NCBI GenBank assembly: GCA_009698295.1
Contig: WLQO01000026.1
Coordinates: 1 to 12,218 of the forward strand
Length of the DNA stretch: 12,218 nucleotides
Direction of reading: 5' to 3'
Source: Actinomycetota bacterium
GTDB lineage: Bacteria > Actinomycetota > Actinomycetes > Nanopelagicales > Nanopelagicaceae
A model generated the notes under the pieces. That model worked only from the letters and a program-made list of their open reading frames with translations. It searched no databases and was not told the DNA's origin. Made by a program: the position numbers and the translations under genes. Below, in pieces: positions 1 through 6,715 of the stretch (position 1 is its first letter; every line of letters starts with the position of its first letter).

Positions 1-147
1 CATGATTGATGGTTCTTGTCCTGGAACGTAACGACCAATTTCTTCAATTGAAAGTCCGTTACGTGCTTTACGTGAATCAGTTACGACGATGCGGAAAAAT
101 GGTGTGCGGATCTTTCCCATGCGCATTAAGCGAATTTTTGTAGACAA
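1..147 (-). CDS. rpsP: 30S ribosomal protein bS16 (5' part; runs off the left edge)
   Basis: Small-subunit ribosomal protein S16, which binds 16S rRNA and is needed for 30S assembly. Only the first 49 codons are in the window; the reading frame is open through base 1. The visible protein has the family N-terminus: a KIRLMRMGKIRTPFFRIVV stretch at residues 4-22, then DSRKARNG (25-31) and IEEIGRYVPGQEP (35-47). The start is a TTG at 145-147. It is chosen because it aligns with the usual S16 N-terminus (one or two residues before the first KIRL) and has an AGGAG ribosome-binding site at 158-162, ten bases upstream. The internal ATGs further in would remove conserved residues. It is preceded on the same strand by ffh, 158 bases upstream. 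rimM and trmD usually follow rpsP but would lie outside the window. Confidence 0.95.
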   Translation of the reverse strand, partial: MSTKIRLMRMGKIRTPFFRIVVTDSRKARNGLSIEEIGRYVPGQEPSIM

Positions 148-305
148 AGAAGTAGTGCTCCTAAAAAGTGTGTCGAATCTGTTGCTTGTGCAGCGGGGTG
201 CGCACTTGCGAGATCCAACTTTGGATATGGATGTTGTGGGGGTAGAGGGCCCCGCAACAGGAGGCTAATCTTGCCATTAAGCGGTGCAGATACGAAATTG
301 AGCGC
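148..305 (-). other. Intergenic spacer / rpsP leader with inverted repeats
   Basis: This 158-base gap between the ffh stop and the rpsP start holds no convincing gene. It contains a 9-base arm pair at 233-241 and 250-258 (GTTGTGGGG / CCCCGCAAC, with a G-U pair if transcribed on the plus strand and a C-A mismatch on the minus strand). It also holds a perfect 6-base inverted repeat at 213-218 and 221-226 (ATCCAA / TTGGAT) and an 8-base palindrome GTGCGCAC at 198-205. No T-run follows either hairpin, so neither reads as an intrinsic terminator, and I see no convincing -35/-10 pair. rpsP may therefore be reached by read-through from ffh, or from a promoter I cannot recognise. Confidence 0.4.
158..162 (-). 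promoter_or_regulatory. Ribosome-binding site of rpsP (supports the TTG start)
   Basis: AGGAG on the minus strand, separated by ten bases from the TTG at 145-147. No other in-frame ATG, GTG or TTG sits at a suitable distance, so this site supports the non-ATG start. The spacing is at the long end of the normal range. Confidence 0.65.
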
Positions 306-1763
306 TTATTCGCGTTCTTCGGCCGCCCGTTTTGCTGGGTTACCCGATTTCGACTTCTTCTTAGGCTGCTGCTGCGCCTTATGGGTCGCTGTTTGGCCAG
401 ATCTCATACCAGCTGGCATACCCATGCTCTGCGCCATTGCAGGCGGCATCCCACCACCATTGCGCATTTGGCGCATCATCTTCTGCGCCGCTGAAAATTT
501 ATCTACTAGCGAATTAACATCTTGCACTTTACGTCCAGCGCCAATTGCGATGCGGGCGCGACGTGAGCCATTTAATACCTTGGGATCTCGTCGCTCAAGT
601 GGCGTCATTGATTGAACGATTGATTTAGTGCGCACAATCTCAGATTCATCAAAGTTTTCAATCTGCTTCTTCATTGCACCGGAACCTGGCAACATTCCAA
701 GGATCTTCGACATTGAACCCATTTTCGACATCGCTTCTAGCTGTTCTAAGAAATCTTCGAGCGTAAAATCATCTCCGCGCGCAAACTTTTCCTCCAACTT
801 TGCTGACGACTCATTATTTAGTGCCTTCTTTGCCTGCTCGGCAAGAGTTGCAACATCTCCCATTCCCAAAATGCGTGAAGCCATTCGGTCTGGGTAGAAA
901 ATATCGAAGTCAGTTAACTTCTCACCGTTGGATGAGAACATGATCGGTTTTCCAGTTAACTCTGCAATTGATAGCGCAGCCCCACCTCGCGCATCACCAT
1001 CTAACTTTGTTAATACGACTCCATCGAAACCAACGCCATCTTGAAATGCCTTTGCTGTGCGCACTGCATCTTGACCGATCATCGCATCGACTACGAATAG
1101 GATTTCATCAGGTTTGACTGCGTCACGAATATTCTTGGCTTGTTGCATTAACTCTTCATCAACGCCCAATCGACCTGCAGTATCAACAATGACCATGTTA
1201 TAAAGTTTTGATTTAGCAAAAACTATGGCTTGTTCTGCCACCTTTACTGGATCACCAACTCCATTACCTGGCTCTGGTGCAAAGACTGGCACTCCAACGC
1301 TTTCACCGACTACTTGCAATTGGGTCACAGCATTAGGGCGTTGCAAATCAGATGCGACCAAGATCGGTGTATTTCCTTGATCCAAATAAAACTTCGCCAA
1401 TTTTCCTGCGAGTGTGGTTTTACCGGCGCCTTGCAATCCAGCCAGCATAATTACTGTCGGCGGGTTCTTCGCGATTCGAATTCTTCGCGCAGCTCCCCCG
1501 AGGATTTGTGTCAGTTCTGCATTAACAATTTCAAATATAGCTTGAGCTTGATTTGTACCCGACTGCAAGGTTGGAAGCGCTGCTAGTGACTTTTCACGAA
1601 TTAGTTCAATAAAGGAATCAACTACTGAGAGGGCTACATCTGATTCAAGTAGCGCTGATTTGATATCAGTACAGATATTTTCTATATCTGAATTACTTAA
1701 CTTGCCACGCGAGCGAAGTGATGAGAAGACACCAGTTAGCTTGGAGGAGAGTGAATCAAACAT
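306..1763 (-). CDS. ffh: Signal recognition particle GTPase Ffh (SRP54)
   Basis: Protein subunit of the signal recognition particle. With 4.5S/SRP RNA it binds signal sequences emerging from ribosomes and delivers them to FtsY at the membrane. The 485-residue length is typical. An N-domain helical bundle (about 1-90) is followed by the G domain: P-loop GLQGAGKTT at 109-117, DLQRP at 139-143, DTAGR at 194-198 and TKLDGDARGG at 252-261. The M domain (about 325-440) carries the RNA-binding SRRARIAIGAG segment at 400-410 and many methionines (for example MSKMGSMSKILGM, 345-357, and 429-453). The C-terminal tail (460-485) is basic and lysine-rich. It starts at ATG only 11 bases after the glnD stop, so it is probably co-transcribed with glnD. 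The closest paralogue is FtsY in this same window; the M domain distinguishes Ffh from it. Confidence 0.98.
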   Translation of the reverse strand: MFDSLSSKLTGVFSSLRSRGKLSNSDIENICTDIKSALLESDVALSVVDSFIELIREKSLAALPTLQSGTNQAQAIFEIVNAELTQILGGAARRIRIAKNPPTVIMLAGLQGAGKTTLAGKLAKFYLDQGNTPILVASDLQRPNAVTQLQVVGESVGVPVFAPEPGNGVGDPVKVAEQAIVFAKSKLYNMVIVDTAGRLGVDEELMQQAKNIRDAVKPDEILFVVDAMIGQDAVRTAKAFQDGVGFDGVVLTKLDGDARGGAALSIAELTGKPIMFSSNGEKLTDFDIFYPDRMASRILGMGDVATLAEQAKKALNNESSAKLEEKFARGDDFTLEDFLEQLEAMSKMGSMSKILGMLPGSGAMKKQIENFDESEIVRTKSIVQSMTPLERRDPKVLNGSRRARIAIGAGRKVQDVNSLVDKFSAAQKMMRQMRNGGGMPPAMAQSMGMPAGMRSGQTATHKAQQQPKKKSKSGNPAKRAAEERE

Positions 1764-1774
1764 AGACGCTCATC

Positions 1775-4024
1775 TTACGCCAGAGCTGCAGATAATCTAT
1801 CGGCCACTTCTTGCGCACGTGATTGAGATAGGCCACCGCCACCAATTTCAGTCACATATAAAGTATCGATAGCTTCTGCTCCGAGCGTGGTTACTATCGC
1901 AGATTTAATATCTATTTGGCATTTAGTAATAGCCTCGCCGATACCAAAGAGCAGCGCAGGTCGATCATGGCTGCGGACTTCAATGATTGTGGCATCGGTT
2001 GCTGCATCCATAAATGTCTCAACGATCGGAGATGGCACCGGGATGGTTGGCAGGCTTGCATAATCTGCGATCCTCTGTGCGATACGCGCACTCAACTCGC
2101 TAGCGTCAACTAGCGCATCAGAAATCATTTGATGAATTAGCTTGCTATCAACGGTGGGCGCATATTGATTTGGCGTGACAATCCATTTCATTACTGCGCT
2201 ATTTTCAATAGTTTGAGTTCGTGCCGAACGCACATCAAATCTTGCCAAATTGAGCACTCCTGCAACAATCGACAGTAATCCTGGCTTATCAGGAGCGATG
2301 ATTTCAATGGCATAGTCTGGTTCGCGATCTTCTATTAATACCCGCAATTGGCCAGAACGTGAAAACTGCAATTGTTCATCGGTGAAAATGGGCTGCGAAG
2401 CAATTGTGTTATCCGTAAGCGCGCTAGTGACCCGCGATACAAGTTCGCTTAACAAACTCTCTTTCCAGCTACTCCAGGCTGAACTTCCGGTTGCTTGTCC
2501 ATCGGCGATGCTAAGGGCATGCAAGAGTTCCAAAGTCTGCAAATCTGGAATTACCGATGTTACTGAGGCAATTGTCGCTGGATCATCGAGATCGCGCCGA
2601 GTGGCTGTCGCACTTAGCAAAAGATGGTGTTTAACCAAGAGTTTTAAGGTTGCAACATCGGCATCTGAAAAACCAATACGGGCAGCAAGAGGTTCGATCA
2701 ACTTTTCACCGCGTTCGCTGTGATCCTCCTGCGTACCTTTTCCAATATCGTGAAATAGCGCGGCGAATAGAAGTAGATCTGGACGGTGAACCCGGCGAGT
2801 TAACGCGGCGGCGTAAACGGCAGTCTCAACCATATGCCGATCAACGGTGTGTCGATGAAGAACGTTACGTTGCGGAAGCGAACGCACAGCACGCCATTCA
2901 GGTAGCCACTGGAAAAGAATCTCTTCTTGATCTAAACCCTCCCAGATGCGCACCATTGGTTGTCCTGCGCCAATTAAGGTAATTAAATTCTCTCGCGCAG
3001 CGCGCGGCCAAGGTGAAGGTAACTGGGCAATGCCATCTCGATATGCGCTCACCAATCTTTGCAGCGTTGCTGGTGCAATTGGGAGTCCTACCTGGGCAGC
3101 AATTGCCGCAGTTCTAATACCGATCACTGGATCAGCAGATAAATCAAAGCCATCAGATATGGAAACTTCTTGGTGTGCAATTGATATTCCCGGTGAGACT
3201 TGAGTAGTCCGTGGCTTCTTAAGAAATCGCCCTAATCCATCTTTTCCGCGGTGATCAAAGCGATGCCAAGTAGATTCAAGTAGATAATCTACTGATCGAG
3301 CTGCTTGAGCGATAGCGCTCATGAGCTCATCTGCATCGTGATACTTCAAAACTTCAGCAACTTTATCTTGCTCCTGAAAGAGCAGGCGATCCTTATCGCG
3401 ACCCGTTACCTGATGTAGCGCCTCGCGCGCATTCATTAAAGTTGATTCAGCGCTACTCACATGTTCTAGCGAAACATTTACTGCACCGCTCATTGCGATA
3501 GCCCGCAGAGCAGTGATATCCCGTAACCCACCGCGAGCTTCCTTTAAATCTGGTTCTAAGAGATAAGCAAGTTCTCCAGCCCTTTGATGGCGCTCTGAAA
3601 GTGAGGCGCGAAGTTGTGGCAATCGTTCACGCGACCTGCCGCGCCAATCATCTATAGCGTCATTTTGCACAGCAGCGACTAAATCTGGATCTCCACAGAT
3701 TAAGCGAATGTCTAAGAGCCCAAGGGCTACTTTTAAATCTTCGCTGGCAGCATCACGAGTTTCTGCACGTGTTCTAACTGCGTGATCTACCTTAAATGAC
3801 TTATCCCAAAGTGGATAGAGAATTTTATTTACTAGTTCAGCAAGAGATTTCTCATCAACTCTTCCGTTATGTAAAAAGAGAATATCTAGATCTGAACCAG
3901 GAGATAACTCGCCGCGGCCGTAACCACCAACCGCGGCGAGTGCTACCCCTGCTACACCGGTGAAGAGTGAGTTTAAAAGACGATCGCTCTCGTTCGATCG
4001 TTCTCGCCGCTCACGTGTACCCAT
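1775..4024 (-). CDS. glnD: [Protein-PII] nucleotidyltransferase / removing enzyme GlnD
   Basis: Modifies and demodifies the PII protein in response to nitrogen status. In enterics the group is UMP; in studied actinobacteria (Corynebacterium, Streptomyces) it is AMP, which is the likely chemistry here. It has 749 residues, with four expected parts. The nucleotidyltransferase motif GGYGRGELSPGSDLD is at 33-47 (metal-binding D45 and D47), followed by EARGGLRD at 162-169. The HD hydrolase domain spans about 390-510, with H392, H397 and the H425-D426 pair. Two ACT domains, at about 571-640 (APDKPGLL) and 679-749 (SHDRPALL), are the glutamine-sensing part in characterised homologues. All catalytic signatures are intact, so both activities are plausible. 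The N-terminus before the transferase motif is short (32 residues), as in other compact actinobacterial forms. The gene begins 21 bases after glnB and ends 11 bases before ffh. Confidence 0.96.
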   Translation of the reverse strand: MGTRERRERSNESDRLLNSLFTGVAGVALAAVGGYGRGELSPGSDLDILFLHNGRVDEKSLAELVNKILYPLWDKSFKVDHAVRTRAETRDAASEDLKVALGLLDIRLICGDPDLVAAVQNDAIDDWRGRSRERLPQLRASLSERHQRAGELAYLLEPDLKEARGGLRDITALRAIAMSGAVNVSLEHVSSAESTLMNAREALHQVTGRDKDRLLFQEQDKVAEVLKYHDADELMSAIAQAARSVDYLLESTWHRFDHRGKDGLGRFLKKPRTTQVSPGISIAHQEVSISDGFDLSADPVIGIRTAAIAAQVGLPIAPATLQRLVSAYRDGIAQLPSPWPRAARENLITLIGAGQPMVRIWEGLDQEEILFQWLPEWRAVRSLPQRNVLHRHTVDRHMVETAVYAAALTRRVHRPDLLLFAALFHDIGKGTQEDHSERGEKLIEPLAARIGFSDADVATLKLLVKHHLLLSATATRRDLDDPATIASVTSVIPDLQTLELLHALSIADGQATGSSAWSSWKESLLSELVSRVTSALTDNTIASQPIFTDEQLQFSRSGQLRVLIEDREPDYAIEIIAPDKPGLLSIVAGVLNLARFDVRSARTQTIENSAVMKWIVTPNQYAPTVDSKLIHQMISDALVDASELSARIAQRIADYASLPTIPVPSPIVETFMDAATDATIIEVRSHDRPALLFGIGEAITKCQIDIKSAIVTTLGAEAIDTLYVTEIGGGGLSQSRAQEVADRLSAALA

Positions 4025-4045
4025 GCAACTATCTTACTTGCCCTG

Positions 4046-4384
4046 TTAGATCGCTTCCGTTCCTCGTTCACCAGTACGGACGCGGACGATTGAATCAACT
4101 GGAGTTGTCCAAACTTTTCCGTCGCCAATAGATCCGGTAGATGCTGCTTTAACAATTACATCTACGATTGCTGCCGAATCCTTGTCGTCAACCAATACCT
4201 CAAGGCGCACCTTTGGTACTAAATCAACGGTGTATTCCGCTCCGCGATAAACCTCAGTGTGACCGCGTTGACGTCCGAAACCGCTGGCTTCAGAAACTGT
4301 CATTCCGGTTACTCCTGCTGCCTGCAGTGCATCTTTGACTTCATCTAACTTAAATGGTTTCAATATTGCTGTAATTAACTTCAT
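4046..4384 (-). CDS. glnB: PII nitrogen regulatory protein (GlnB/GlnK)
   Basis: Trimeric cytosolic signal protein that senses ATP/ADP and 2-oxoglutarate and docks on AmtB to block ammonium entry when nitrogen is plentiful. At 112 residues it has the exact family length. Canonical residues fall at canonical positions: Q39, the T-loop tyrosines Y46 and Y51 (Y51 is the modification site), R47, K58, E62, K90 and the TGE at 104-106. The C-terminal PII signature TGSIGDGKVW begins at 83. The start ATG overlaps the amtB stop by four bases (ATGA). A GGAGG ribosome-binding site lies nine bases upstream at 4394-4398, inside amtB, which suggests translational coupling. The amtB linkage would justify the name glnK; sequence alone does not separate the two names here. 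Confidence 0.97.
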   Translation of the reverse strand: MKLITAILKPFKLDEVKDALQAAGVTGMTVSEASGFGRQRGHTEVYRGAEYTVDLVPKVRLEVLVDDKDSAAIVDVIVKAASTGSIGDGKVWTTPVDSIVRVRTGERGTEAI

Positions 4385-5685
4385 AGCAGTGAACCTCCAC
4401 GTGATGAGCTGGTCATTTCATAAGCAGTTTCAGCATGTTCGCTGAGGTCGATGCCTTCTACTTCGGCATCTTTCTTGATACGGAATCCAATCGTCTTCTC
4501 GATAATGAACCCAATGATCAAGGTTGCGACGAATGAATAAGCCAGTACGAGTCCGACTCCCAGTGCTTGCTTTACGAGTAACGCTGTTCCGCCACCGTAG
4601 AAGATTCCATCGAGTCCGAGACTATTAACAACATGGGTACCAAAGAGGCCAATTGAAAGAGAGCCCCAAATGCCACCAACTAAGTGAACTGCAACGACAT
4701 CAAGTGAATCATCGAAACCAAGTGCATATTTGATGCCGACGGCAAGCGAGCAGAGAATTCCGGCAATTAAGCCGATAACAACCGCCGCCCAGGGTGCAAC
4801 GAACGCGCAGGCAGGTGTGATTGCTACCAAACCTGCAACTGCACCAGAGGCTGCACCAAGTGAAGTCGCATGTCCATTACGAACTTTTTCAACTAGCAAC
4901 CAACCAAGAAGTGCACCAGCAGTTGCAACTTGAGTGTTCATAAAGGCAAGTCCAGCAGTGCCATTTGCCGCAAGTGCAGATCCGGCGTTAAATCCAAACC
5001 AACCAAACCAGAGCAGACCAGCACCAAGCATTACCAATGGCAATGAATGTGGGCGCATCGCTTCTTTACGCCAACCCACGCGCTTTCCAAGAACAATTGC
5101 TAGTGCAAGACCGGCCGCACCGGCATTGATGTGAACCGCAGTTCCTCCTGCAAAGTCTTCAAGACCTTTGCCTGCAAGAAATCCAGTTCCAGTTATTGTG
5201 TCGCCAACTTTATTTCCAAATGCGAAGACCCAGTGGGCAACGGGGAAGTAAACCAACGTTGACCAGATTGCGACGAATACTGCCCATGCTGTGAACTTCG
5301 TACGATCGGCAATTGCACCTGAGATCAGTGCTGGCGTGATTATCGCGAACATTAATTGGAATGCCGCGAAGACTAAAACTGGAATTGGATAAATGCCACC
5401 GTTATTAGTGAAGTCATTAACCATTCCGCCTAGGCCGGAGAAGGAGATATTTCCGTACCAAGGTGAATTAGCTTTATAGCCAAAGGCAAGTTCAAAACCG
5501 TAAATTACCCAGAGCACACTGACGATTCCGATGGTGATCATCGACATCATCATCATATTTAAAACGCTCTTTGCGCGAACCATTCCCCCATAGAAAAATG
5601 CTAAACCTGGAGTCATTAAAAGAACGAGCGCGGTGCTTGCTAATACCCAAGCGGTATCGCCTGAATTTAAGAGAATCTCTTCCAT
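4381..5685 (-). CDS. amtB: Ammonium transporter AmtB
   Basis: Inner-membrane ammonium channel of the Amt/Mep/Rh family, 434 residues, with the expected eleven hydrophobic segments. Key pore features are present. They include FQLMFAIITPALISGA (109-124), D177 in DFAGGT, the first twin histidine H185 in VHINAG and the second, H334, in VAVHLVGG. The cytosolic C-terminal tail carries the EGIDLSEHAETAYE segment (410-423) that is typical of Amt proteins controlled by PII. The first residues (MEEILLNSGDTAW) fit the Amt family without a long signal peptide. A run of four methionines (44-47) is encoded by an ATG repeat but lies in the hydrophobic second segment. The ribosome-binding site is poor (AAGAAAG-like, purine-rich). 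It is the first gene of the amtB-glnB-glnD operon and follows a 175-base control region. Confidence 0.97.
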   Translation of the reverse strand: MEEILLNSGDTAWVLASTALVLLMTPGLAFFYGGMVRAKSVLNMMMMSMITIGIVSVLWVIYGFELAFGYKANSPWYGNISFSGLGGMVNDFTNNGGIYPIPVLVFAAFQLMFAIITPALISGAIADRTKFTAWAVFVAIWSTLVYFPVAHWVFAFGNKVGDTITGTGFLAGKGLEDFAGGTAVHINAGAAGLALAIVLGKRVGWRKEAMRPHSLPLVMLGAGLLWFGWFGFNAGSALAANGTAGLAFMNTQVATAGALLGWLLVEKVRNGHATSLGAASGAVAGLVAITPACAFVAPWAAVVIGLIAGILCSLAVGIKYALGFDDSLDVVAVHLVGGIWGSLSIGLFGTHVVNSLGLDGIFYGGGTALLVKQALGVGLVLAYSFVATLIIGFIIEKTIGFRIKKDAEVEGIDLSEHAETAYEMTSSSRGGSLL

Positions 5686-5713
5686 TGCTTTCTTCTTTCA
5701 TTTATGCGCTGAC

Positions 5714-5741
5714 GTCTTACGAGAGAGCCAACTGCGTGAAA
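5714..5741 (-). promoter_or_regulatory. Tentative amtB core promoter
   Basis: On the minus strand a TTTCAC (5736-5741) is followed after 16 bases by TAAGAC (5714-5719). Transcription would start near 5707, leaving a leader of about 20 bases before the amtB ATG. The -10 element is a poor match to TATAAT, as is common for promoters that need an activator. The GlnR-like array ends about 70 bases upstream of the proposed start, a workable distance for an activator. This is a weak call by eye; no better -35/-10 pair was visible in the spacer. Confidence 0.25.
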
Positions 5742-5778
5742 CCTCGCCGTTGAGATGGGGTAAAGATGCCCAACACGG

Positions 5779-5847
5779 GTTACGGAGGCTCGTTTTCTAG
5801 GTTAAGACGGGGTCACAAATGAGCGTGTTGTGTTACAACTTTGTTAC
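5779..5847 (-). promoter_or_regulatory. Putative GlnR-type operator upstream of amtB
   Basis: Read on the minus strand, two blocks of half-sites have strict 11-base phasing. Block one is GTAAC-N6-GTAAC (5843-5847 and 5832-5836). Block two is GTGAC-N6-TTAAC-N6-AACGA-N6-GTAAC (5812-5816, 5801-5805, 5790-5794, 5779-5783). The Streptomyces GlnR box is described as gTnAC-N6-GaAAC repeated, so spacing and half-site sequence both fit, with some mismatches and one degenerate half-site. amtB and glnK operons are classic GlnR targets in actinobacteria, so the location fits too. The array begins 14 bases after the ftsY stop codon. PhoP-type direct repeats also use 11-base phasing and are the main alternative. 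Confidence 0.55.
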
Positions 5848-5860
5848 AGCGATCACGGAA

Positions 5861-6700
5861 TCAATCGTTAATTAACTCCGCCAGATATTTCGTTGGCTCG
5901 AAAGGGGCAAAATCCTGCGAACCTTCCCCTGTTCCTACAAATTTAATTGGGATATCTAGAGCGCTCTCGATCGCTAGGGCTACCCCACCACGGGCGCTGC
6001 CATCGAGCTTTGTAACTATCAGGCCAGTCACATCCACTGCCTCAGCAAAGATTTTCGCTTGAGCAATTCCATTCTGACCAGTAGTTGCATCGATTACTAA
6101 AAGAACTTCACCAATAGGAAGAGTTTTTTCAACTACTCGCCTTACCTTGCCGAGTTCAGACATTAGATCACTCTTATTGTGAAGCCGGCCGGCGGTATCT
6201 ATGATCAAGAATTTAACTTGCGCATCTTTAGCAGCAACTGCCGAATCAAAGGCAACTGCCGCAGGTTCTGCGCCAACTTTCCCCGATACAACACTAACTC
6301 CGATACGCGCTCCCCAAGTTTGCAGTTGCTCAACTGCTGCCGCACGAAAAGTATCAGCCGCACCTAATAAAACCGAACTACCGGTCTCTTTTAGGTACGT
6401 TGCTAATTTTGCCGCCGAAGTCGTTTTGCCTGTGCCATTTACCCCAACAATAAGAATCGCTTGGGTAAGCACTTCTGCGCTTAGGTCACGGCTCTTCTTA
6501 GATAAATGTGAATTTAGTATTTCAGTAAGTGCCGCTGCAGCATCGTTGCCCTTAACTTCCTTTGCACTCTTTAAAATATCAGATGCCAATTTTGGGCCTA
6601 AATCTGCGGCAAGAAGTTCTTCTTCAAGCGTTTTCCAATCCAAAGGATCTGCAATTGATTGCCCTTTTAACTTAGCAACAAACTTACTAAAAATTCCCAT
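5861..6700 (-). CDS. ftsY: Signal recognition particle receptor FtsY (minimal NG form)
   Basis: GTPase receptor that pairs with Ffh at the membrane and hands ribosome-nascent chain complexes to the Sec translocon. GTPase motifs are P-loop GVNGTGKTT (86-94), DTFRAAA (116-122), DTAGR (168-172), TKLDGSARGG (230-239) and GTGE (257-260). The protein has only 279 residues. It starts MGIFSKFVAKLKG, a short basic amphipathic segment, and goes directly into the N domain. The long acidic A domain, or the N-terminal membrane segment of several actinobacterial FtsY proteins, is absent. Membrane contact would then rest on the basic N-terminal helix, which is an inference. An AAAGG ribosome-binding site at 6708-6712, seven bases from the ATG, supports this start. 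The gene lies 15 bases after smc. Confidence 0.97.
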   Translation of the reverse strand: MGIFSKFVAKLKGQSIADPLDWKTLEEELLAADLGPKLASDILKSAKEVKGNDAAAALTEILNSHLSKKSRDLSAEVLTQAILIVGVNGTGKTTSAAKLATYLKETGSSVLLGAADTFRAAAVEQLQTWGARIGVSVVSGKVGAEPAAVAFDSAVAAKDAQVKFLIIDTAGRLHNKSDLMSELGKVRRVVEKTLPIGEVLLVIDATTGQNGIAQAKIFAEAVDVTGLIVTKLDGSARGGVALAIESALDIPIKFVGTGEGSQDFAPFEPTKYLAELIND

Positions 6701-6715
6701 GGAAAAACCTTTGAG

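Noticed and set aside
233..258. Hairpin between ffh and rpsP as an intrinsic terminator for ffh.
   Set aside because: On the transcribed minus strand the stem has a C-A mismatch and no T-run follows, so it does not fit a rho-independent terminator.
271..615. Plus-strand open frame of 114 codons with an AGGAGG at 259-264, six bases before a TTG.
   Set aside because: It lies almost entirely antisense to the 3' end of ffh, and its protein is a low-complexity mirror of the Ffh methionine-rich tail with no family resemblance. The SD-like match in the spacer is probably chance.
5545..5556. CAT trinucleotide repeat as a possible phase-variable tract.
   Set aside because: Only four units, in frame, encoding Met-Met-Met-Met inside an Amt membrane segment; trinucleotide changes would not shift the frame.
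5492..5701. Minus-strand 69-codon frame overlapping the start of amtB.
   Set aside because: It is a shifted-frame shadow of the amtB 5' end with no recognisable motif.
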